Shown piece by piece: positions 55,286-64,000 of a stretch of 64,000 nucleotides of DNA (positions are counted from its first letter, which is position 1; every line of letters starts with the position of its first letter). Where the stretch lies: assembly GCF_022539665.2 (NCBI RefSeq), contig NC_081337.1, positions 11,215,768-11,279,767 on the forward strand. Direction: 5' to 3'. The notes under the pieces are model-generated. The model was not told the origin of the DNA and did no database searches. It worked only from the letters and a program-made list of their open reading frames with translations. The stretch comes from Daphnia carinata. Taxonomy: Eukaryota > Arthropoda > Branchiopoda > Diplostraca > Daphniidae. A program made the position numbers and the translations under genes.

Positions 55286-55688
55286 TTATTTCAATCACAC
55301 CAATTGTACATATTCATTATATAAGTACAATATATATATATAATATATATTACAGTATTGTATATATATAATAGTATCGTATATATATAATACTAATATA
55401 TATAAATATCTATATACAATTGTAACATATATATTAATATTTATGTTATACATATTACCTCATTGGAAAAATTTACATCAACCGAATTCATATTATTCGC
55501 TTCAAAAAAAATTAAAAGACATGCGCTACACGCATTATTGTTTAACTGGTTTTACTTTAGCGGTTTAACCACTAAAGTTAAACCAGTAAATTTTTCCAAT
55601 GAGGTAATATGTACAATATAAATACTAATATATATGTTACAATTATACATAGATATATATTACTATTATATATGTACGATACTATTAT
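55286..55688. repeat. TA-rich repeat with inverted arms and hairpin, interrupted at its right end by BEL
   Basis: ATATTACCTCATTGGAAAAATTTA (about 55453) and its inverse AAATTTTTCCAATGAGGTAATAT (about 55588-55610) enclose a hairpin (ACTGGTTTTACTTTAG at 55545-55560 with CTAAAGTTAAACCAGT at 55572-55587, 15 of 16 pairs). Flanks are TA microsatellite-like. It resembles a miniature inverted-repeat element; another copy lies at 43645-43835. Confidence 0.65.
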
Positions 55689-56030
55689 TGTCACCGATTT
55701 GATCGGTAGGGGTAGGACCCTGTAGAGGGCTCCCTGATCGCCGCACTCTTTTGTTTTTTTGTCCTCTTGGTGGCCCGGGCGGGTCGATCGAGTTAGTCCT
55801 TTTTTTAGTCTTTACAGTCTGTTCTGTCAATTTGTCTTCTTTTTTTTGCCCCCCCCCTTGAGTCGACATTCACGTCGAAATTCCCTCGCGTCTAAACGAA
55901 GTGGTCCTTGTCTCAGTTCATTACAAGTATCTCAAACGTCGTCAGTTTCATTACTTAACAAGATAGGGAATTGAGGGCGAAAAAGACTGATTTCAAGCTA
56001 TTGCTATTCTCTTTCTCGAGATACGCAACA
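55689..56030 (+). repeat. 5' LTR of BEL
   Basis: 342 bp; matches 63591-63933. Contains long T and C runs whose lengths differ between copies. Confidence 0.92.
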
Positions 56031-56032
56031 AA

Positions 56033-56050
56033 TGGTGCCGAAACCCGGGA
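56033..56050 (+). promoter_or_regulatory. BEL primer-binding site
   Basis: TGGTGCCGAAACCCGGGA starts two bases after the LTR. It has the form expected of the complement of a tRNA 3' end; I do not assign the tRNA. Confidence 0.7.
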
Positions 56051-56229
56051 CTCTGGAAATCGAATAGTGTAAATCTCCATTTCCAGCTGTCCAACTTTGT
56101 ACTTTAGCGACCTCGTGTTGTCCACGTTCCGTGTCCAAGCTGGTCGACAAACCGTTCGAACTGTATCCGTTGATATCGTCTACATCCTGTGTCTGTTAAG
56201 CATTTGTGCTACCCTACTTCAATTGCAAG

Positions 56230-58796
56230 ATGAGTGAGACCCAAGGAATTATCACAGATCCTTCCAAGGAAGAATCCACAGTCGCCTTAAAAATCGCTGA
56301 GTCGGGGCCGGTTCACCATGGAGGAAGTACAGGAGTCATCTCAAAACTCACCAAGGAAGAATCTGAAATGGCCTTAAAAATTGCAGAGACGGGGCTAGAT
56401 CACCATGGTGGAAACACGAGTCACGACCCAACAATTCCCAGTCTCACTCAATCACGAGGTCTCCGGAAGAGAGAGCACACCACGCTGTCGACCAGGATCC
56501 ACGACTGTATCCGTCAACATCGTCAAGGCATTCGTCTTAGCAAAGGCCAATAGAGCATCTGGCGCATCGAACTCGTACGCCTGTTCGATAGCACCATGGA
56601 ACTTCACGAGAAATACGTTGAGACAGTTACCAATCTGCCTGGTAAACGCCGAGCCGAGTGTGAACGCTGGGAAGTACAGTTCACGACAGACCACCAAAGT
56701 GTACTGTCAGAAATCGACCAACATCTAGCATCGCGGTCGATTGCATCATCACTTGCATCGTCAGTCACTATCAATTCAACAGTGGCGAAAGCAAGTAAAA
56801 GAAAATTCAACTGTATCAGTGACGATCCAACAGCTCGAAACCCAAGCTCGCCACACTCAAGACGTCCTAAACCGGCATGGGGAGCTTTTATCAGACATTG
56901 TAAATGACATCAAGAAGTCATCTGTGCAAGCCAGACGGCAGAGTGAATCGTTAAACGCGATCGAGCAAATTTTACAATCGATCCACGAGGTTAACGAAAA
57001 ATCTTTAGCAACTGTCGAAAAGAAGATGGATATTCGACTGAAGTCTGCGATGGGCCAAATGGTGGAAGAGAAGGAGTCCAGTTCAAAAAAAGTCGAAGAG
57101 AAACTAGAAGCTATTCAGAAAAATAGTGAGTCGCAGTCCAAAGAACTTGAAAGGTTAAAATGCCTTGTACAACAGACATGCACAAAATTGTCTAGACAGT
57201 GTCCCGAGGGCGAAAATGTATCATCCCAAGGTCGGCTGGACATGTCGATACAAGGTATGTTGTCTCAGCGTCGCGAAGCTTTAGGATGGCCGCAAGGCAT
57301 TACCCCATCCTCACCGCCACAGGCAGTCAACCTCTTGGAGGAATGCAGAAAAGCCGGGACAACGAGCGAGCACATGGACAGCATAGGGGCAACTATCGAC
57401 ATGTCTAACGATCCATCGTTTAGCTGCCAGCAACCGCCAAAGGGCGATCCAAAATCTGATTGTAGTCTCATCTGCCAACTTGTCGACTCTTTGAAAATGT
57501 CAGCACTTCCACCTCTCACCATCACCAAGTTTGACGGGAACCCGTTGAACTACCAAATGTTCAAGTCGAAGTTTATGACGCTGTACCACAACCGTTGCAG
57601 CGACAATGGAATTCGACTAGCGCATCTGCAGGAGCTGCTTGCTACGCACGTTCTCAACTCGGTAGCTGATTGTGTGCACGACCCAAGCAAGTACGAAGTG
57701 GTCTGGCATCGACTCGATCACGAATATGGCCACACCACCATCATGGCTCAGACACATCTGAACAATCTGCTTCGACTTCCGTCCGTACCGCCAAATGACA
57801 GCGCTAGTTTGAAGACATTCTCGAACAAGCTTCATGGAGCAGTCTCCGCTGTGTCAAACACTGGACTTGCGAGCGAGCTGAAATCACTGGGCAACCACAT
57901 GCACGTCGTCGCCAAACTGCCGAAGACCTTGAGGGAACGATGGGAGAAAGGTGATGAAGATGCATCCGGCTGTACCTTCAATAGTCGATTTGGACGACTG
58001 GTTAACCCTCCAGTCTAAGGGTTCAGATTTCGCAAAACATATGGCCGGTCCTCCAGCGCTTCTACCACCACCAGCCGTGCTCAAGAAGAATGGGAAAGAG
58101 TATCCAACTCCTTACGTTTTGACCATCAACCATGTCACTACCTCAACGTCAGAAACAAACTCGTTACAAACAAAAGGAGCAGGTTGGCGGGTGAACCAAC
58201 CCAATAAAACCTTGTTTAGCCAAACTAAAGGCAGCCCAACGTGCTTTGTCTGCAAAGAGCCGATTCACAGAATTGAAGAGTGCAACACCTTCAGGCAGAT
58301 GTCTCCAACACAAAGAGCGGAGACAGTCTTCAAAGCAGGCAGGTGTCTCCGATGCCTTACAGGCAGACACACCAGTCGACTCTGCAGACAGAAATCGAAT
58401 CGATGTAAGGTCGGAGGATGCAAGAATCCGGGGCATTCGACGTTGCTTCATGGTTCCGAGTTTTCTACAAGAAACAATGCAAGCACCTCCAGTGACTACG
58501 AGACCACATCAGAATCGACACCACCACGGCGAGTGACTTTCGACAACAAAGTCGATGAAGCCTTCCTTGGTGCCGTATCACGCACTGGACTGGACACACC
58601 ACGTCGAGTGCTGTTCAAAATCGTTCCTGTTCGTCTACAACAGGGAGAGAAATTCTTCGATACCTTTGGATTTTTGGACAGCGGAAGCGACTCTACCTTA
58701 ATCCGAAGTGATGTGGCCAGAACCAAACTAGGTTTAGCCGGGCCAACAACGAAGATCAACGTGACTTCCTACGACGGGGGGGTCATCCCCAGTTAA
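56230..58796 (+). pseudogene. gag: BEL gag and protease with stop and frame changes
   Basis: ATG 56230 opens a frame with a duplicated 29-residue unit (KEES...ALKIAE...HHGG; 56266 and 56353). A TAG (56551-56553) interrupts it. The frame changes near 56800, where a coiled coil (VTIQQLETQARHTQDVLNRH) begins, then a BEL-type capsid region (LTITKFDGNPLNYQMFKSKF, LPKTLRERW). Another frame change near 57955 leads to PSIVDLDDWL, zinc knuckles (CFVCKEPIHRIEEC, RCLRCLTGRHTSRLC) and the protease FLDSGSDSTLIRSDVA. The final frame change is near 58780 at a run of G. Domain order is that of Pao-type Gag-Pol. Confidence 0.82.
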
Positions 58797-61700
58797 CGCT
58801 CACATAGTGGACTTCGTCATCAGTTCGCGAGACGGCTCGACTTCGTTCCAGGCAAGAAGAGCGTATGCAGTAGAAAACCTACATGTTGCTCAAAATCCAA
58901 CCTTTTCAGACTTACAAGCCAAGGCATTCCCTTATCTTCAAGCTCTGAAGCTCCCAGAAGTCCAATTCGACCAAGTAACGGTTCTAATTGGTCTCGATGT
59001 AGCAGACGCTCACGACCATAGCGAATCACGCAAACCGATGGATGGGTCGACCGGACCGGTGGCTTTCAACACGCCGTTTGGATGGTGCCTGGGAGGCAAA
59101 GTGGTCTCGCAAAGCGAACAGGAGCAAACAAGCCATTATGTAGCTCACATCGCATCGAAAGAAGAGGAAGAGAGCCTTTCCGAACTTGTCGAGCGTTTTT
59201 GGAGGCTGGAGGCGAAAGACGCTGTACAGCCTCCTCCACTCCTGTCAGCAGACGATCGTCGGGGAGAGGAGATTCTGAAGAGGACCTCCAGATCATCAGA
59301 AATCATCATCAAGTCGGGCTGATGTGGAAGGTTGACAATCCAGAATTACCAGACAACCGCAGTATGGCGCTAAGTCGCCTGTTTCAAATCGAACGGCGTT
59401 TCAAGAAAGACTCCAGTTACGCCAAACGGTACGGTGACGTCATCCAAGAATACATGAGATTTGGCCATGCTCGTCTCTTATCAACAGAAGAAGTTATGCG
59501 GAGGACACCGAAGACAAACTACATGCCTCATCATGGTGTTCAAAGTGTGACGAATTTGACAACAAAGACACAAGTGGTTTTCGACTGTTCAGCAGAGTGT
59601 GAAGGTACTTCCTTGAACAAAATTCTTCTTCGCGGTCCCAACTACCTCCTAAACCTACTCGGAATAATCTTGCGCTTCCGCAAACACCAAATTCCCATTA
59701 GTAGTGACATCGAAAAAATGTATGATCAGGTTATGGTTCCAGAAGAGGATCAAGATGCCTTTCGATTTTTGTACCAGTCGCTTAACAGCACGACACCCCC
59801 GCTCACCTACAGGATGACAGTCCATGTCTTTGGAGCCGTCTCGTCGCCATCAACTTGTTTGTTTGCCCTAAACAAAACAGCCAAAGACAACAACGCGAAA
59901 TTTCCAGACGCAGCAGCCAGCGTAAGAACAAGCTTCTACGTCGACAACTATCTGGATTCGTTCAAGTCGGAAGACGAGGCAATCAAACGGGCCCGCCAGC
60001 TAAAAGAACTGTTGCAGCTGGGGGGTTTTAATCTCACTAAGTGGTCGTCGTCGTCAAGAAAGGTCCTAGCAGCGCTCAAACCCTTAGGCTTGGCCAATCA
60101 AAAATTGGATTTAGACTTGGACAAATTGCCTATGGATCAAGCCCTAGGGATTCTTTGGGACAGTGAAATCGACACGTTCACTTTCAACGTGGGAGAAAAG
60201 GTCCAGTTATACGCCACACCTACGAAAAGAAATCTCGTAAGTGTGGTGGCTACAGTATACGATCCGCTTGGATTCGTTGCTCCAATGGTGTTCGCCATGA
60301 AGATGCTGATGCAAGAGGTATGGCGAGCCAAACTAGATTGGGATGAAGAGCTGCCCGAACCTTTGAAATGCCGATTTCAAAAATTTTGTCAAAGTTTTCG
60401 AACCTAGCACGCATCACAATTCCGCGATGCTTAGTAAAAGAAGAGCGCCCAACAACTCAGCAAGTGCACATCTTTGCCGACGCCAGTCAACTAGGGTTTG
60501 GAGCAGTCGCATATGTGCGAACAACTTACGCGAGTGAAAGGGTCGGAATATCTTTCATCATGGCCAAAACGCACGTCGCGCCGTTAAAACAGCTTTCGAT
60601 TCCTCGGCTCGAACTTCAAGGAGCCGTCGAAGCTTTACACCTGGCCATAATAATTTGCCGTGAGATGAACCTGGATCTGAGCCAAATCACGTTTCACGTC
60701 GACTCCCAAACAGTTCTTAGATGGATCCATTCTGCCAATGTCAAATACGAAGTGTTTGTGGGAAATAGAATTGGAAAGATTCTAATGAACACCGACTGTC
60801 GACAATGGCGCCACGTCCCAGGAGTTATGAATCCAGCAGACGTGTGCAGTAGAGGATTGGATCCCGACAACCTCAAGGAATTGCAGCAGTTCTATCAAGG
60901 GCCAGCCTTTCTGTTGTTGGAACCTCCATTATGGCCAAAGTGGGATCAGATCGAAAAAAACGACCATCAAGATCTCGAAGCCATTCACGTCTACACAATG
61001 AAAACGGAGCCCAGTGATAACGTGATTGACCAGTGCGTAGAATATTATTCAAACAAAGTGCGCCTGGAGCGAGTGCTTGCGTGGTGTTTGCGTTTCATTT
61101 TAAACTGTTGTGCCAAAGTCAAGAAATGAAAGTTAACTTCAGGAGAACTGACGCCAGTCGAAACTGAAGCAGCTCTGGCAATGTGCATTCAACGTGCACA
61201 AGAAGTGGCATACCCCGTAGATGTGTTGTTCTTAAAAGGGGAAAGGAACTGCCAAACCGGTCAACTCAAGCAGTTTCGACCATTTATCGATGAACAACAC
61301 CTGATGCGAGTGGGCGGTCGAATTGGTCAAGCACCTGTAGACTATGTAACAAGACATCCAGTGATTTTACCTCCAGAGGAACGTATCACAAGTCTAATAG
61401 TCTGGGACGCTCACGTTCGAAATTACCACATTAAGGCAAACCGTTTATTGTGCGAACTTCGAACAATGTATTGGGTAGCCTCTGGACGGAGAGTAGTCAC
61501 ATCCATACTTAACAAGTGCATTCCCTGCAAGCGAAGAAACGCCAAACCAGTCGCACCACTCATGACCCAGCTACCCGTTCATCGTATAACGCCTTTCTTG
61601 CCTCCGTTCGCTCATACAGGAGTCGACTATTTTGGTCCACTGACTGTCAAAGTAGGAGGGAGAGGGCGACGGCACGAGAAAAGGTGGATCTGCCTTTTTA

Positions 61701-62605
61701 CGTGCCTTACAACCCGAGCAGTGCATTTAGAAGTGACTGCTAGCCTCAGTGCAGAGGAATTTTTATTGGCCTTTTCTCGATTCTCCAGCATACGGGGAAA
61801 GCCATTCGTTGTGTATAGCGACAACGGCACAAATTTTGTAGCTGGAGAGAAGGAGCTGAACGAGGCAATCGAGGAACTACGCAACAGCAAGGACTACCTG
61901 GAAGCACAATTCACGTGTCGACACATCGAGTTGCGTTTTTCTCCGCCGAGTGGACCTCACTTCGGGGGAGTTTGGGAGAGGCTCGTGCAATCGTGCAAAA
62001 GAGCTATGAAAGTGACCCTCGGAAATAGTGTCGTCAGTGATCAAGTCTTAAACACTGTTGTGGCTGAAATTGGGGCATTGCTTAATGCTCGACCACTAAC
62101 CCATCTCAGCGTAAACCCCGAAGATCCCGACCCTCTCACTCCAAACCATTTTTTACACGCAAGACCAATGCCGTACATCCCGCTGGCATTCGTCGATCTC
62201 GATAACACGAGCATTTCAAAAAACCAGTTTACACAAAGCCAACTTATTGTCAATCACTACTGGAAAAAATGGATCACCGAATGTCTACCGCATCTAACTG
62301 AAAGGAAAAAATGGGCCAAGAGTCACAAAAACATCGAAGTGAACGATATTGTACTCGTTGTCGATCCATTAACTCCTCGGGGGGAGTGGCCATTGGGAAA
62401 GGTAGTCGAAATTTTACCTAGGGTGTCTGATAATGTCGTACGCGTAGCTAAAGTAAAAATTTCCGGCGCAAAAAATACCTTAACTCGGCCTGTGACTAGA
62501 TTATGCGTGCTGTTAACGCAAAATGAAATCACACCTGAAACGGGCCAGCCACTGCCAAACTCGCTTAAATGCAAAAAGGAAGAAAGAGAAAATGGTAATG
62601 AATAA
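58780..62605 (+). pseudogene. pol: BEL pol: RT, RNase H, integrase, with frame changes and a stop
   Basis: After the protease, a DUF1758-like continuation (VTVLIGLDVADAHDH, FNTPFGWCLGG) leads to RT following a frame change near 59310: PHHGVQS, TTKTQVVFDCSA, GTSLNKILLRGPN, SDIEKMYDQV, FGAVSSPSTCLFALN and the catalytic YVDN block. The frame changes again near 60380 before RNase H (HIFADASQLGFGAVAY, SIPRLELQGAVEA, VDSQTVLRWI). A TGA at 61127-61129 precedes integrase in the same frame: HYHIKANRLL-type zinc region with CIPCKR, GVDYFGPL, YSDNGTNFVAGEKEL and SPPSGPHFGGVWERLVQ. Stop at 62605. Confidence 0.88.
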
Positions 62606-62914
62606 ATGAAATTTAGTCTTAAAAAAAAAATTATATCTGCATTTTATTATGGCAAAATTTATATAACCATCCAATTACCGTAGTTGAAAATTCACGTGAC
62701 GTTGTCAAGGAATCGCCCTCTAGTAGACTATTTGGCAAATTACTCTTTCGCGCGTCGTCTGTCACATTGTGAAAATTTCAGTCAGCAGTGCTAGTCGACC
62801 TCTCAAGTGTCTGCGTTTTGGCATCTGCGTCAACTCTTCTTAGTGTTTCAAACTGTGTCAACTTGTGTCGAACTAAAGTGTCAGTGACTTCCATCGAAAA
62901 CAACAAAGAAAATA

Positions 62915-63493
62915 GTGGACATTACAGAGATCGACGATCGCCAAAGGAAGCTATTGTCCCAACTTAAAGACGCATTTCGTAGCTTCGAATGCGAAGAAAA
63001 AGAGGCCTGGAATTTGTTGACTTATCGTCCCTTAGACGCCAGTGCTGTGCAGCAAACTCTGTGTGAAATAATTTCCAGTCGAAGTTCCAGGATTACGCTG
63101 CTCTGTGAAGAAATTATGACGATCGACCTACCACGCTATTCCCCGAGGTAAAATTGTCCACTCTCCACTCCCACGCTTCCACTACCCGCTGTCGCCGCTC
63201 CACGGTTTACCCCGTCGGTGCCGTGTTTCGTAGATCATGTAGGATCCGTGCCTCCACACAACATCGATCAGTGCGAGGTGTTCATCGGGAAAATGACGGC
63301 CACTGAACGGGCATAACTGATTGCCCGGCGCTCGTTATGCTTCCGCTGCTGGGAGAGGGGAGATTTCATCAGGGAAAAGAAGCATGTAGGAACCAGCTGT
63401 AATCATGTTCGACATTGCTTCCGCTGCAACAACTCCTCTCATCATCAGTTGCTGTGTCGCGCAAACTTTGTCACTCGTCAGAGTGATAAATAG
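62915..63493 (+). pseudogene. Zinc-knuckle ORF between BEL pol and 3' LTR, two in-frame stops
   Basis: One frame from about 62915 to TAG 63491-63493 is interrupted only by TAA at 63149-63151 and 63314-63316. The N-terminal part (DDRQRKLLSQLKDAFRSFEC) resembles the start of a gag. The C-terminal part has CFRCWERGDFIREKKHVGTS followed by further Cys/His (CFRCNNSSHHQLLC), like BEL gag knuckles but different in sequence from this element's own gag. It is preceded by about 300 bp of non-coding, promoter-like sequence after pol. It is either an accessory nucleic-acid-binding protein or a remnant of another gag acquired by recombination. No ATG is evident at the start. Confidence 0.5.
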
Positions 63494-63590
63494 CGTGATT
63501 TATGGTCGACCTCTGCCTTTTGAAATATCCTTTGTCTGCTATGTTTGTTCGACCTAATATTATTTGTCGAAGTGACAAACAAGGGCCCGC

Positions 63591-63933
63591 TGTCACTGAT
63601 TTGATCGGTAGGGGTAGGACCCTGTAGAGGGCTCCCTGATCGCCGCACTCTTTTGTTTTTTTTTGTCCTCTTGGTGGCCCGGGCGGGTCGATCGAGTTAG
63701 TCCTTTTTTTACAGTCTTTACAGTCTGTTCTGTCAATTTGTCTTCTTTTTTTGCCCCCCTTTGAGTCGACATTCACGTCGAAATTCCCTCACGTCTAAAC
63801 GAAGTGGTCCTTGTCTCAGTTCAATACAAGTATCTCAAACTTCGTCAGTTTCATTACTTAACAAGATAGGGAATTGAGGGCGAAAAAGACTGATTTCAAG
63901 CTATTGCTATTCTCTTTCTCGAGATACGCAGCA
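63591..63933 (+). repeat. 3' LTR of BEL
   Basis: 343 bp, followed by the ATTAT duplication and resumption of the TA-rich repeat to the window end. Confidence 0.92.
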
Positions 63934-64000
63934 ATTATACATATACATTACTATAATATATATTATATATATTTGTTCTGCTTATATAATGAATATGTAC

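Larger units (their letters stand above)
55689..63933 (+). mobile_element. BEL/Pao LTR retrotransposon
   Basis: LTRs of 342 and 343 bp (TGTCAC...GATACGCARCA) flank gag, protease, RT, RNase H, integrase and a further zinc-knuckle ORF. The 5-bp target duplication ATTAT is at 55684-55688 and 63934-63938. The LTRs differ by about five substitutions plus small homopolymer length changes. Gag and pol have several frame changes and stops, so this copy is inactive. It inserted into the TA-rich repeat that resumes at 63934. Confidence 0.93.

Overview
Eukaryotic, almost certainly metazoan and probably arthropod DNA. The evidence is short GT-AG introns, a Copia element primed on the middle of initiator tRNA-Met, BEL/Pao and env-bearing Ty3/Gypsy elements, a hAT relic and an AT-rich satellite. 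A crustacean such as Daphnia would fit, but that is inference. The window is a transposon-dense, heterochromatin-like block. I found one convincing small gene that is not obviously part of a transposon, and no CRISPR array, rRNA or operon.

Layout. 1-7422 (minus): right-hand part of an env-bearing Ty3/Gypsy element (Gypsy-A): 5' LTR, PBS, an extra 5' ORF, gag, protease, RT-RNase H-integrase, and the start of env running off the left edge. 7.6-11.8 kb: an LTR fragment, tandem repeats, a SINE-like repeat and a hAT transposase pseudogene. 11788-17046 (plus): a structurally complete Copia element (353-bp LTRs, TTTTC target duplication) whose long polyprotein is open apart from one 62-nt GT-AG intron near the start of gag; it sits inside an older minus-strand LTR element whose LTR is at 17331-17726. 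21712-34920 (plus): Gypsy-B, a complete 13.2-kb retrovirus-like element (365-bp LTRs, ATAAC duplication, tRNA-Gln-type PBS) with coiled-coil gag, pol, a large mucin-like env and, unusually, an ankyrin-repeat ORF between env and the 3' LTR. It carries several stops and frameshifts. Its insertion site is a repeat with an uninterrupted inverted copy near 9.0 kb.

35-44 kb: a DNA-transposon relic bounded by clusters of a 14-bp motif, a Gypsy integrase fragment, and an eroded minus-strand BEL/Pao copy. 44-55.3 kb: GC-rich minisatellite repeats, a three-exon 105-aa gene (45806-46522, minus), an AT-rich satellite (about 180-bp monomers in about 722-bp higher-order units) split by a Tigger-like miniature transposon, and a 3.5-kb inverted-repeat structure with covarying hairpins. 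55689-63933 (plus): a BEL/Pao element (342/343-bp LTRs, ATTAT duplication) with a zinc-knuckle ORF downstream of pol.

The best candidates for something undescribed are the gag-pol-env-ankyrin element, the intron inside Copia gag, the extra ORFs in Gypsy-A and BEL, and the small three-exon gene. All identifications come from reading motifs; no database search was possible.
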